A stretch of 64,000 bases of DNA from Amorphophallus konjac. Lineage: Eukaryota; Streptophyta; Magnoliopsida; Alismatales; Araceae. The stretch lies in assembly GCA_022559845.1 (NCBI GenBank), contig CM040121.1:511976566-512040565 (forward strand), given 5' to 3'. The translations under genes and the position numbers were made by a program. This document shows, one piece after another, positions 45,058 through 56,240 of this stretch. How positions within the stretch are numbered: position 1 is the stretch's first letter; each line of letters opens with the position of its first letter. The notes under the pieces are model-generated. The model had not been told where the DNA came from. It made no database searches and saw only the letters and a program-made list of their open reading frames with translations.

Positions 45058-47172
45058 TGATGCGGGACGGACAGCGGACTCAACTCCAAGTTGATATGTG
45101 ATCCTTGGACTCTAAACAAGCTCGCGATCATCCCTTAGCGAGAGATGCGTGGGACCGTGAGCTGTTGAGAAACCGACAGTGAGCTAGGGTGGTCGACTCT
45201 CTCTCGTGCCCAGATCGGGTCACGGGACGGGCTTCGCTCTCTCCCTCGTAGCGGTGAATAACAATATACGAGCTAGGATCCTAACATGCTCTCTAGCAGC
45301 GGCATATAGAAGTAAATATGAGTAAATTAAAATGCCGAGAGAAGAGTGGACACGATATCTCCACGCTCCGGGCGTGGGGAAGGCGATCTCGGCCGAACTT
45401 GTACTCCCGGAACAGTAAATAATTAAATTACAGCAATGAATGTTACTGCCTACTCCACGCATGGAGGTAACGGGCTACACGGTGGGACCCGGGAGTAGCG
45501 GGTTCGGGTTGACGGGCATCGTTCTATGTAGCTTCGACGGCACGCGTACTCACGAACGTGGGGCCCACGTGCTGGTCGATGGGGCCAAGTGGGCCCGGAG
45601 TGGCACCGCTGTGACGGGGGCGCCTGAAGGGATGATCCTTGAGAAGGAGTCGTACTGATTCGCCTTGTGGAAGGCGAGGCGACTCCGATCTTCAAGTGTT
45701 GAGCTTGCTGTCCACGGATCTGAGTTACTGTTTCAGACCCGTGCGACCCGATGAAAGCTACTACGGCGATCAATCCCGACGTCGGATCGACGTGAAATTG
45801 GTGCCGTTGGAAAGCTGATTCAAAATACTTCGACCAAGGACTGTGGCAAAAAATTTTAAGGTTCTGGATTTTTCGTGGTGGATTTAGGAACAGACTAACT
45901 AACAGACTCAGAAAACACAGGATAGAAATTGATTTTTCTGACAACAGGCGTTGACCGCGACTCAAACTTCATATCTGGGCATTGGGCTCTTCATGAAAGT
46001 TGGAGAGGGGGAAGTAAGGAAGACGGGGATATTTTTTATGGAATTTATGGTGGAGGTTTGGTTGGGGAAATGGAATTTCAACACTTGGTGGTCAGATCTG
46101 GACTCCACAGGACAGAACAGAAATTTGACTGAGTTTTAATTTTTTAGAGGGGAAAAAGAACTCCTAAATTCGAGGGAAAATTATTGGAGATAGGCTTTGG
46201 TGGGCAGAATACCCAGTCCAAATTTAGACTCAATCAGAAAATGGGAAGGGGGTCGAACAGAGGAAGAATTATGTTACTGCGACACAAAATAGAACATTGG
46301 CTGATCTGGGAGGCTGGAAAACACGAAATGGGAAAAATAGAAAACGATGGCTAGAAAATAGGGAAAGTTTTTTGGGAGAGGGTATTTGCGTGGGGAACCT
46401 ACCCTCAAAATTTGGGCTCCAGCAGATCTTTGGATTCGGAGCTAAAAATCAGACAAGGGGGCTCTGTCCTGATTTGGATAGGACTCCGGCGACAAGGCGG
46501 TGGCGGTGCGATGGCGGCTCGATGGCGGCGGCGACGGTGGTGTTGAGCTTCACACTCAGTAAGGTGGTGGAGGAGAGGCTTCACACCTCTGAAAGGAGAG
46601 CTCTGACAGCTCTAGAGGGGGAGAGAGGGGCGCCCTTGAGCCAATTGAGCACAAATGGATTTTTTCTCACATTAATGCTAAGTAATTCATAAATTACAAG
46701 GTATTTATAAGAAATGTAAAATTACCTAAACTAACCTCAGATCTAAATTAGGGGAGGGGCAAATGGGGGAGTTCACATTTAATTCTCCCACATGGTTTGG
46801 AACCAAATAAAATAAAATACAAAACCTATTAAACAACTATAAATGGGGGGTGCCCCCTTGACTTCCATGGTAGGAATCTTGGACATTTTTATCCCATTGT
46901 CTCCTTGAATGGTCAATCTATCTAGAAGTCCACATTAGACCTTTGACTGGCCCCATATGGGCCCTAAGGCTTAGGTGGACCAATGGGGAAGGAGATGGGG
47001 GCCCATTGCTGGTCCTACTGGACTTTTACATAAAAACTTAAAGATCCTTAAGGAATGACAAATTGGCTTATAAAGTCTTATAATTGCAAACCTACTTCCC
47101 AATGATATAAACGCAAACTAAAAGGACACAAATATAAAAATAAAAGTTAGTGCCCGGTGTTGATTCCCATCA
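45058..47172 (-). repeat. GagX-1 5' LTR, 2115 bp
   Basis: Direct repeat of 40465-42574. TATA box at 46702-46709. The two GGGGCGCC-type sites are near 46625 and 46850; the upstream one has lost one C (GGGGGGTGCCCC). Confidence 0.95.
46702..46709 (-). promoter_or_regulatory. GagX-1 LTR TATA box
   Basis: TTATAAATACC on the minus strand, about 465 nt into the 5' LTR. The 3' copy is at 42104-42111 and the GagX-2 counterpart at 61472-61479. Confidence 0.65.
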
Positions 47173-47454
47173 GGGAGGGTGACTCCTGCCATGGGTTTGG
47201 GGAAAATGGGGTTTTCTTTTTTTTTTTGTTATAACCCTCTATTATGCAAGAAGGCGCCCCCAAAGAAGCAAAATTAGAATTTTGCCCTCTCTTTACTTGA
47301 TTTAATCAATTAAATTCTAAAATCTTCATAAATCTCATATTTCCCAAAAAAAACCTTCTAAACAATATTTCAAAAATTCGCAGTCCTTAAAACATTCGCA
47401 AAAAGTTTGGATCCGACACCTAATGGGTGGAAATCTAGAATTCATGGTATCACA
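47173..47454 (-). repeat. Tekay-C 5' LTR, third segment (5' end)
   Basis: Starts with the GGGAG duplication and continues GGTGACTCCTGCC, matching 23573-23854. Its end, GGTATCACA, is the outer border of Tekay-C. Confidence 0.9.
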
Positions 47455-50176
47455 AATTACATCTCTTGACCAAGCAGAATAAAAGTGATTACCAATTTAA
47501 CAGTCTATAGACAATGCTATATGATGTAACGGTGCAAACCATGAATCATATCCACGAGACAATAATCAGTCCAGACTAGAGGGCAGAATGGAGATTCCAA
47601 TAACAATGTGGTTCAAATGAAAATACGAAAGATTCTTGAGCAAGATAGCAATATGTATATCAATGAAAGAACAATATCAGTGAACATAACTTTAGAGTTG
47701 ACCAATTATCAATAGAATTCCAAGAAATATAATTACCCTTTTGGGCCAAGAATTTCAGTATCAGTCGTGTACAAGAGCAATATTCAGTTTAGTAATATCA
47801 CTTGCAGTAGAATTGTCTATATCAATCATGATATAAGTTGGTGCAATGTCACACCACAGTGTATCTCATGAGCCCAGTAATGTTTCTCATGAGCCCAATG
47901 TAAATTGTGCATTCCATCTGAATTGACATTGATTGTCAAGCAGACCCAAAGCCATTTAATAGATACTAGACAATTTCATATAACAGTTATAGCCAAAGGG
48001 AATCACGGGAGTTATGTTCTAGAAATAACAATTAACACAATTTATACACATGAAAAATATCAATGGAAGGGAGACCAAGAATAGAACTTTAGAACATCAT
48101 CATGAGTTCACATATCAAGGAAAATCCTAATTTTCAAAGAAACCAAGATAATACAAGCTTATAAGAATAATAATCATGTTGATAATCAGGTCAAAACATC
48201 TTAAAACGATCAATCTCGGGCTTGTAAACATTAATCAAACGAAAATTTCATGAAAACGAGGCTTGAACGCAAGTGGGGTCAAGGACACATTCATTAATAA
48301 CACATTCAGGATAAGGGCCGCGATAAGGAAGCATCAAAGCAACATGACGTGTTAAGAAATACACGTCCGGATCACTCGACGTGGTTTTCAAAACTCACAG
48401 AGGGTTTCAAAAATGTGATCTGTCATGCCACTGCCTTCAAGGGATGATTGGTTGAATGTGGTCTCTGAGTACGTACGCAACGTTCAGAACAGGCTGAACA
48501 GAACCAAACAGAATCTCGTTCCATAGTTTCAAAGGCCGGTCAAATCACATCTTACCACAGTATGATGAGATTAAGATAGTTTTCAGGATTTTTAGGGTAC
48601 AACTAGCTCGGCGTCCATGTGAGAATCCATGACTCACGGAGTCTTATGGAGGCTTAATGAAGAAGTTCCAGTCCGGTGGAAGAAATATCTGGCGAAAGAT
48701 TCTAACTTCACCAAGAATTGGCTTATGCGAGAACCAGAAATCAAGTAAACGGTAGATACACATCACCCGGGTGACATGATCTTCAACATGAAACAACAAT
48801 TAAACCATAGTATGCCAATTTTAAAAACAATTAAAAGGATTAAAACAAGGGCTAGCATGGAAATAATAACTTCAACTAACTAGCTAATGTCTCATATTTT
48901 GACATGTTGAATAAATTTCCAGAAGGAGAATAGCATGAAGGTAAGATGATATTATGAGAGATTTCATAAGATCAAAGAGAAAATAATCGAGACAAAAGTT
49001 AGGGTTAAGTCCATGACAAGATAGAGTTAATTATTAATAAAGTTTAAGATATTTCCAGAGTTAATTTACTATTTAACAAAAAAATAGAATTCTTTTTTGT
49101 GAGAATTTATTACAGAATTAAGGAAAATCGCATCTGCCCAAACATGCATTATTTTCTTGAACGCGGCTTGCAAGGAGGGTGCGTTCTTGAAAATGCGGTC
49201 AGGTCAGAGGTCGTGATCTGAACAAAAAAATAGAATAAGAAAAATTTGCATCAAATTAAGTAGGTGTTAATTTTTAAAGTCGTGTCCTGTTGCATGGACG
49301 CATTCAAGAAGTCGCGTCTGGTTTATACAACACGTTCAAAAAAATTATCAATAATTTTATAAATTAAATATTGATCGTGGTCTATCGCATGTCCGCGTTC
49401 AGAACGCGGTCATTGTGGATGTCACGATCTGAAACAGAACACCCTTCCAACTAGTAAACAAGAAAATGGCGATACTTCATCAATAAAATTCAAAATACAT
49501 GTTTAATACTCGATGAAAAATGGGGAAACAAGTCTAGAAACGAACTAGACATGCATGTAATCCTATTTGCTTAATCAATTTAGGGTTTAGTCTAAGAGAA
49601 CACCTACCTTTAATTCGGATTAGAGAAGAAGAGGGAAGAAAAATGTGAATGCCTAAAGCTCGATCCTCCTCCTCAAACCACGCCCTAGCACGACCTCCAG
49701 CCTCTGCTACGAACTATTATGGTTGGCTAGAAGGTGTTAGTGACCTATTTATAGATCTAGACCACTCGTAGAGTCCTAATTCGCCCTAGGAACCTCAAGG
49801 ATAAAAATCTGCCTGATTTTCTGGTGGTTATATATAATTAACACCGCCACCTATTTTTTTGCCCTAATTAGAGTTTGGGTTTTGGCATAAAATGACCACC
49901 CTTAATGGATTAGGGTTTAGGCTAGAGTTTAGGCCCATTAGTTCTAGATTTAAGCCTAATTAGCCCATTCAAAATTGGGGTTTTGAGAATTCCAAATTTT
50001 GCAGATTAATTCATTCTTTTAAGTCCATTAAGACTTTTAATATTGGTCCATTTTATGATTATCTTTAATGCAAATTTTATTTAGCCCATAATAATTATAG
50101 GGAAATTATCCTTATTTTTGTTCAATAAATTATTCTTATTTAATTATATATATTCTTTTTAATCTGGGTTGCTACA
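47455..50176 (-). repeat. Tekay-E: old Tekay-type LTR, truncated by Tekay-C
   Basis: No gene here. In element sense it begins TGTAGCAACCC (50176). It has a TATA box (49746-49753), a donor AAG|GTAGGTG (intron start 49607), a diverged copy of the conserved block (48596-48710; hairpin region 48673-48694) and GCGTTC/GCGGTC/GATC inverted units at 49155-49430. Its 3' end is missing where Tekay-C starts. It is the most diverged of the Tekay LTRs in the window and therefore probably the oldest. Confidence 0.75.
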
Positions 50177-50413
50177 TCCTCTGCAGAATTTGGTTTACCA
50201 AATTCACATGACATTCTTTCCAAAATAAAAGTGGGGTACACGACCTAATTCTCAAATATCTCCAAAATTACACCTTGACCACTAATCACCAAAATATTCA
50301 TGAATCTAAGATCTAGGGAATGGAAAAGAATTACCTTAAGGTTAAGGATGAGGGGTATCTCCTACAACTCCTTCATTAACAGACTCGGGCACTTTTAAAG
50401 CTAGAAGCCTTCC
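50177..50413 (-). other. Possible Tekay-E internal end and unassigned sequence
   Basis: In element sense, GAATTTGGTAAACCAAATTC followed by CTGCAGAGGA next to the LTR resembles the Tekay-A arrangement near 2817-2850, suggesting a worn PPT border. Beyond about 50230 I see nothing recognisable before the transposase fragment. Confidence 0.4.
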
Positions 50414-51581
50414 TTGACATCGTGCTCCCTCGATGGTATAGAGTACGAGACGTTACACTGTCATTTGAAGTGCACTTTTCGTGGTGCACTCCTTGTTGCC
50501 TCCTGTGTAGCTGGGAATAATTGTTTATTTACAATAGCTATTCCCATTGTAGAGAGTGGGAATGGGGATAGCTGGCATTGGTTTGTGGAGTTATTAAAGG
50601 AAGGTATTGGTCATCCTGAACATTTGGCATTCATATCCGACCGGACCAAGGGGCTATAAGCTACAATTCCAGATATTTTTAGCAGTTTAGAGCATCGAAC
50701 ATGTCTAAGACACTTTTATAAAGACTTCAAAAAAGAGTTCAGGTGTAGCATTGAAGAAACAGTTATGGATAGCATCAAAAGCATTTAATCAGCAGTCCTT
50801 TCAGCACTACATGAATTTAATTAAAACACTTGATATTCATGCTTACAACTATTTGATGGGACTAGAGGTGAGGGGGGTCAAATGGGCTAGATGCCAATTT
50901 GGCACACATACTAAAGCCATGCATGTGTGCAACAGTTTTAGTGAATCCTTCAACAATTACATTGGAGAAGTAAGGGCAAAGCCTATTTTGATTTGTCTTG
51001 ACACAATGCGCTCTTTGTTCATGAAAACGCTGCATACTAGAAGAACTCAAGCTGAAAGGTGGAAGGACACACTTACACCAGTTGCAAGAAGCCCGATCAT
51101 TCATACCACTAGGGGTTTAGGAGGGTTCTTGGTTGAGAAAGCTAGCTTCACTAAAGCACAAATCACAAGTCATACAGAGTGGGCTGAGGTGGACCTAGAG
51201 AGTCATACATGCAACTGTGGGAGATGGCAGAGAATAGGTCTTCGTTGTGTGCATGCATGTGCTTTAATTTCATCCAACAGATCACCAAAATGGGAAGAGT
51301 ATGTTTCTCATTTTTACCATGTGGACACCTACAAGAAGACATATATGTGCACTATCAGCCCCATGCCAGACAGAGACAGGTGGGCTCATATTGACCAGCC
51401 TGTATTACCTCCAAATGCAAGGCGACCTCCTAGAAGGCCGAAGAAGAATCGCATTAGAGATCTCGATGAGCCACATAAGGTGAGGAGGCAACAGAATTGC
51501 ACATGGTGTGGCCAGACAGGTCGCCATGCCAACACATGCAAAAATCCCATCCAAAGTGTGGCTGGTTCGAGTGAAAGGTAA
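50414..51581 (+). pseudogene. Mutator-like (MULE) transposase fragment
   Basis: C-terminal part of a MuDR-type transposase. The first part reads FRGALLVASCVAGNNCLFTI, then SGNGDSWHWFVELL and FISDRTKGL, the usual MULE core with the second catalytic Asp. The position of the first catalytic Asp (xGxHLK) reads LHCHLK, so that residue is lost. Stops at 50657-50659 and after 50740 break the frame. From 50751 it is open for 276 residues with a SWIM zinc finger (CNCGRWQRIGLRCVHAC, CxCxnCxH) and a CCHC knuckle (CTWCGQTGRHANTC) near the end. No terminal inverted repeats are visible. A LINE lies 30 bp after the stop. Confidence 0.88.
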
Positions 51582-51611
51582 ATATGTTTTCATTCTTAAT
51601 TATATTTTGTA

Positions 51612-52203
51612 TATTTTTTTGAACAAAATGGGTCCTGAAACCGATCTTAAGAGAGCGCACACCATCTTTAGGGAAGTGGTATGTTCCCGCTCCACCAAGA
51701 TTGACCTAGGCCATAAATTTTATTAAAAAGATGTGAGAATACAAGATTAACGGGGCATACCCCTGCATGTACAAATGGAAAGAGAAAAATCAATATAACT
51801 TAAACTTTCACAAAAGCTCCAAGCAAAAAGAAAGAAGCACTAAGAAAACCGGCAATGAGGGATTCCAGTGGCGTCCAAAACTGCACAGTCGCGAGATTTA
51901 GTAGGTAGCTGGCGCCAGGATGGAAAATTAGAATTTTGTTTGGTGAGGCAAGCATGGGATGCAAGAGCACCAGTGACTCCATTTGATTCCCTGTAAACAT
52001 GCTGAAGATGCCATTGATGAGCATAACGAAAAAGGTAATATCAACCCACCATTTCTTACCAGACCATGAGGGGTTGCCACTCTCATTAATCAAAGTCACC
52101 AATCGCTGGGAGTCTGAATAGATGCAGGACAATGGCAATGAAAGTGACAAGGCAAGGTGGATCCTATCCCTGAGAGCATGGGCTTTAGCCACAAAATTTG
52201 AAC
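51612..52203 (-). pseudogene. LINE 3' end with second half of RNase H-like domain
   Basis: Minus-strand L1-type LINE. The A-tail is the T7 run at 51614-51620. The 3' UTR holds the palindrome GGGGTATGCCCC (about 51740). The C-terminal coding part reads NFVAKAHALRDRIHLAL and YSDSQRLVTLIN, the RNase H-like domain usual at the end of plant LINE ORF2. It is interrupted at 52203 by Copia-1 (TSD TGAAC). Removing Copia-1 puts this segment in one frame with the segment at 58898, apart from a single stop in between. Confidence 0.85.
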
Positions 52204-52775
52204 TGTTATTACACGACCACTCCGACAGACAGTGACGTCCCAAGATCTCGATCCGCACAACAACAAGAAGGGAGGAAGAAGAAGGAACAATCACACAAGG
52301 TAGGAACACAAGGATTTACGTGGTTCAGAGGTTACCCCCCTACGTCTACGGGCGACGGTGACAGCTGAACTTCACTACATGTGGAGAAATATACACGAAG
52401 AGCACACCCCAAACCGGAGGAACAAATCCTCACATAAGAACTCTCTTAAGCTCTTTCACCCCCCAAGCCCTCTCTAGGACTTCTCTCTACAAGAGGCACC
52501 TGGGCTCTCGCCGTGGGATGCTAAACAAGGAGGAGAGGGGCTCCTTTTATAGTGGTTGGAGCTCCCTTGAAGCTTATGCCTTGGAGAGAAAATATTCACG
52601 TAGAAAAAACTATGGCCATCAATGCATGCGTTGGCAGCCTTCAAAACCATGCAAAACCTCCACATTTAGTGGATCTCCCATTGACTAGCTCCATCTGGTG
52701 CCCAGCTACCCACGTAACCGCATGCCAGTGGTTTCCATACAAGGGGCTTGAGGAAGGGTGGGCCATCTTGTAACA
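52204..52775 (-). repeat. Copia-1 3' LTR, 572 bp
   Basis: TGTTATTACACG ... CATCTTGTAACA; direct repeat of 58324-58897. The next bases (52776-52790) read AAGAGGAGAAT on the minus strand, the PPT. Confidence 0.95.
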
Positions 52776-52854
52776 ATTCTCCTCTTGGCTCGTCTTCACA
52801 AGTCGCATCCAGTGTCAAACTCTGCCATGATCGTCATTTCTGCCAATGCCCCTG

Positions 52855-53862
52855 TTAGGGCCACCTCATGTGCTTTGTAAGCTGACCGAGTCCATTTTTC
52901 GAAGGAATATTCTTCGTCAGCATGTCTGTAGGGTTCTCTGTTGTAGAAATCTTATGAACATCTACGGTACCCTGCAACACAACATCACGAACAAAGTGAT
53001 ACCGGACATCGATGTGTTTAGTTCTTTCATGATACATCTGATTTTTGGTCAGATGTATAGCACTCTGACTATCACAGTACACCGGAGTCGACTCCTGTAC
53101 ATGACCCAGATTGCTAACCAAACCTCTCAGCCACAAGGCTTCTTTCACTCCCTCTGCCACTGCCATATACTCTACCTCTGTAGTAGACAAAGCCACAGTA
53201 GATTGTAAAACAGCCTTCCAACTAATAGCACAACCTGAGAAAGTAAAGACATAACCTGTCAGGGATCTCCTCTTATCCAGATCACCAGTATAATCTTAAT
53301 CGACGTAGCCAACCAGCTGACTGCCATCACTGTTTCTTTTCTGAAATATCAGGCTCACATTTGAAACACCTCTGAGATAACGAAGAATCCACTTCACAGC
53401 CTCCCAGTGGACCTTCCCAGGATTTCCCATGTACCTTCTAACCACACTAACAACATGAGAAATATCAGGTCGAGTACATACCATAGCATACATAATACTA
53501 CCAACTGCACTCAGACATCAGTTTCATCTCCTTCTCTGTCTTTGGTGAATCATCAACAGACAATCTGAAGTGGGCTGCCAATGGAGTGCTCACAGCCTTT
53601 CAATCTTTCATGCCGAACCACTCTAGCACCTTCTCCACGTACTTCTTTTGTGATAAGTACAACCTTCCAGTGCCACGGTCTCTGTGAATCTCCATGCCCA
53701 AAATCTTCTTTGTCGCTCCAAGATCTTTCATCTCGAATTCACCATTCAACTGAGATTTTAAGTGATTAATTTCTGACATGTTCTTGGCAGCTATCAACAT
53801 GTCATCTACGTACAGCAATAAGTAAATAAATGAACCATCTGGAAGCTTTTTGTGATACACAC
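52855..53862 (-). pseudogene. Copia-1 RT C-terminal half and RNase H
   Basis: Begins at YHKKLPDGSFIYLLLYVDDMLIA, with the catalytic YVDD at about 53810. The RT thumb and connection follow (RPDISHVVSVVRRYMGNPG) and RNase H (ALSTTEVEYMAVAEGVKEALWLR, CDSQSAIHLTKN, RTKHIDVRYHFVRD). A frame break lies near 53500-53600 and a stop at 53296-53298, at a position where relatives usually have a small residue rather than Gln or Trp. Confidence 0.92.
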
Positions 53863-55314
53863 TGTAGGTGCTGGAAGTGCATCCGCGTCCAGCGTGCGCG
53901 TGGGTGTCCTCCCGAACTTGTGCTGCTGCTACCTACAGTGCACATGTTAGAAAAATAGAAATAGGTGTGATCGCCAGAGGTGTTTACCTGAACCTCGCAG
54001 GGGTAGAATGATCGTGAACGCCTTAGGAACGGGAGAATGTGAGTTCCTGTCCTCGCTCTCGGCCGGCCAAGAGCAAGGAGCCCTGCGAGTCGATGACGAA
54101 GTCCCTGCAAATTAACCAGCAAACAAAGAAACCATTAGACTGTGGAAGTGCAGAATATGCTCAAAGAAGTAAAGAAAGCATGCAAATGGGGTCTATCGTA
54201 TCGGGAAGGGGGGCGGAAAGGGGGATGGCCGAGACTTTCGACCATCCACATTCCCTATGTTTTGGGTTGAAAAATCTCTTTAAAATAGGGAACTAGGAAG
54301 ATCTAGCATGTATGAATGCAGTGAAACAGAAAGGAACGTAGCAATATAGAGAACAAGGGAAAGAAGGACGGGGTTTGCCCGTCGACCAAACAGGAGGCTG
54401 CCAGATATTTGGCCGTTCAAAAGAGGTGGGCGGCCATGTCGATGGCCGCCCCCTGTAACCTGGACTCTCCGGTTGCGGAGCTCTTCAACTTCAGGTTCTG
54501 CTGCTAGGGGAAGGTCGGGGAAGGCGCTCTCGTGCCCACAGCTCTCTCTGGGCCTCGAACTACTAACCTTTCCTCCTCCCAAAATGTCCAAACCCCCCGT
54601 GAGAAAAATGTCCCCACCTTTTCCTTGAGATAGATCGGAATGGAGTTTTTGTATGTGGGGGAATCTCCCTCCAAAAAATCATTCAAAAATGGAGTACGTG
54701 TAAGCCTTGACCCATTCGGAGGTGAGAACACGTGGGACCACGTGCGCCTCGACCCCCCACGAGTGGGAGTAGTTTCGGAGGAAGTGCCCGGAGTGGGCGG
54801 ATCGTGGAGTTGACGGGCGGTTGACAAGAGGCGGCCAAGTTGAGGGCCGTTCAAAGGGAGCTAGGTGGCCATGTTGTTGGCCACCTTGAGGAGCTAGGCG
54901 GCCAGAAGTTTGGCCACCTTGGGGAGCTAGGCAGCCAAGAGTTTGCCCACCTTGGGATGTGGGCGGCCAGCTCTCTGGCCGCCCTGGAATGGGCTGGGCG
55001 GCCAGCCATCTGGCCGCCCAGGGATGTGGGCGGCCAAGACTTTGGCCTTCCAGGGAGATCAAATGAAAAATACAGAGAATCATATATATAGCTTCAAAAA
55101 ATTCGCCTCGAGGGGTCACGCCCCCGAACCCCTGACCTTACGAGCAGGGGGGCGCTGCCCCCCTACAACCCCCCACCAACTTATCTCGAAGAGACAGGGT
55201 GGAACCTACCTAAACAAGGATGAGACTCCACACCACTAATCAATCAAGAAGAAAGGGTCACTTCTATGATGGCTAGACAAGGGTCCACGGGATGTTCGAA
55301 ATTAGGCATCTACA
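53863..55314. mobile_element. S1: 1452-bp solo-LTR-like insertion in Copia-1 RT
   Basis: Starts TGTAGGTGC, ends GCATCTACA, and is flanked by CACAC on both sides (53858-53862, 55315-55319). Without it the RT frame reads through without loss of a base. No gag or pol is inside. TG..CA ends, a 5-bp TSD and the absence of coding sequence fit a solo LTR; a small non-autonomous LTR element is possible. It carries an array of GGCGGCCA-N-TGGCCGCC palindromes and a GGGGGGCGCTGCCCCCC palindrome (about 55147). A strong donor-like CAG|GTAAACA on the minus strand near 53990 hints at minus orientation. Confidence 0.85.
54840..55060. repeat. Palindromic minisatellite in S1
   Basis: About six units of 30-37 bp. 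Each has arms GGCGGCCA / TGGCCGCC (or GGTGGCCA / TGGCCACC) around 6-7 nt, separated by GGGA-type spacers. A single further palindrome lies at 54428-54450. The loops differ from unit to unit, while changes in an arm are often matched in the other arm (GGTGGCCA with TGGCCACC). Confidence 0.85.
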
Positions 55315-56229
55315 CACACAACTATCATAATCACTTCTGCTGTAACTATGACTCAACATAAAAGTATCAAACCTCTTGTACCATTGTCTAGGTGATTGCT
55401 TTAAGCCATATAAAGACTTCTTCAATAGGCATACATGATCTTCCTTACCAGAAACCACGAACCCTTCTGGCTGGTGCATGTAGATCTCCTCCTCCAGCTC
55501 ACCATGTAAGAACGTTGTCTTAACATCCAGTTGCTCCAGCTCTAAATCAAGTAAAGCAACTATGGCAAGCAACACACGAATAAAGGTATGTTTCATGACA
55601 GGAGAGAATACCTCAGTGAAGTCAATACCCTCCCGCTGTGTGAAACCCTTCGCCACTAGCCGTGCCTTGAATCTAACATCTTCCACACCAGAGATTCCTT
55701 CTTTCTTCTTGAAGACCCATTTGCACCCCACAATCTTTTGACCAGGTGGTATTTTCACCAGCTTCCATGTGTTGTTCTTCTGTAGAGACTCAATTTCCTC
55801 TTGCATGGCCAACTGCCATTTAGAGGACTCTTCTGATGCAATTGCCTCTCTATAAGAACATGGTTCTTCCCCCTCAACATCATCTGCAATAGACAAAGCA
55901 AAGGTTACCATGTCAGCATGACTATACCTGCTGAGTGGTCTGATCACCCTTCGCTCTCTGTCAGTAGCAATGCTATACTACCTTTGTGGGGATTGCCGTT
56001 GTGTTGTACTGCTCTCTGGCACATCAACTGTCTCATCTGGGACTTGCACTGTCTCCTCTTGCACTGCATTTTTTGTGGAGAGCTTCACATCTAGCTCTAC
56101 CTGCTTGTCACTAACCTGATCTCCATTTTCTGTTGTTGATTTCTCTCCCACCTGGAGCATTGCAGACTCATCGAAGGTCACATCTCTTTTGATCATGAAC
56201 TTGGGTGACTGAGGATCGGTACACCACAA
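55315..56229 (-). pseudogene. Copia-1 RT N-terminal half
   Basis: Reads WQLAMQEEIESLQKNNTWKLV, GCKWVFKKK, RLVAKGFTQREGIDFTEVFSPV, LEQLDVKTTFLHGELEEEIYM and KKSLYGLKQSPRQWYKRFD, the classic copia RT series, ending at the S1 insertion. 55978-56229 is the linker between integrase and RT. A stop near 55975 separates the two. Confidence 0.93.
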
Positions 56230-56240
56230 CTAATAGGCCT

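Larger units (their letters stand above)
40465..47172 (-). mobile_element. GagX-1: gag-only non-autonomous LTR retrotransposon
   Basis: 6708 bp, LTRs 40465-42574 and 45058-47172, exact TSD GGGAG (40460-40464, 47173-47177), PBS for tRNA-iMet at 45044-45054. The internal region is only 2.5 kb and encodes Gag with a zinc knuckle plus a long extension. I find no protease, RT, RNase H or integrase motif in any frame. It must use enzymes supplied in trans. GagX-2 at the right end of the window is a diverged relative. Confidence 0.93.
10795..47454 (-). mobile_element. Tekay-C: host element of the nest (visible part)
   Basis: A minus-strand gypsy element into whose LTRs four other elements inserted. 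Its pieces in the window are 10795-11890 and 23189-23854 (3' LTR), 23855-28753 (internal) and 28754-30423, 40030-40464 and 47173-47454 (5' LTR). After subtracting insertions and TSD copies the 5' LTR is about 2377 bp. The visible 3' LTR (1757 bp) plus the part displaced beyond Tekay-A (about 617 bp, judged from the 5' copy) gives 2374 bp. The right flank starts AATTA (47455); the matching TSD is outside the window. Confidence 0.9.

Noticed and set aside
45450..45965. 171-codon open frame in GagX-1 5' LTR
   Set aside because: The matching region of the 3' LTR (40830-41180 and around) has the frame broken and there is no recognisable domain.
50414..51581. Domesticated FAR1/MUSTANG-type host gene
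   Set aside because: In-frame stops in the catalytic half, loss of the first catalytic Asp, no intact N-terminus, and location inside a retrotransposon stack.
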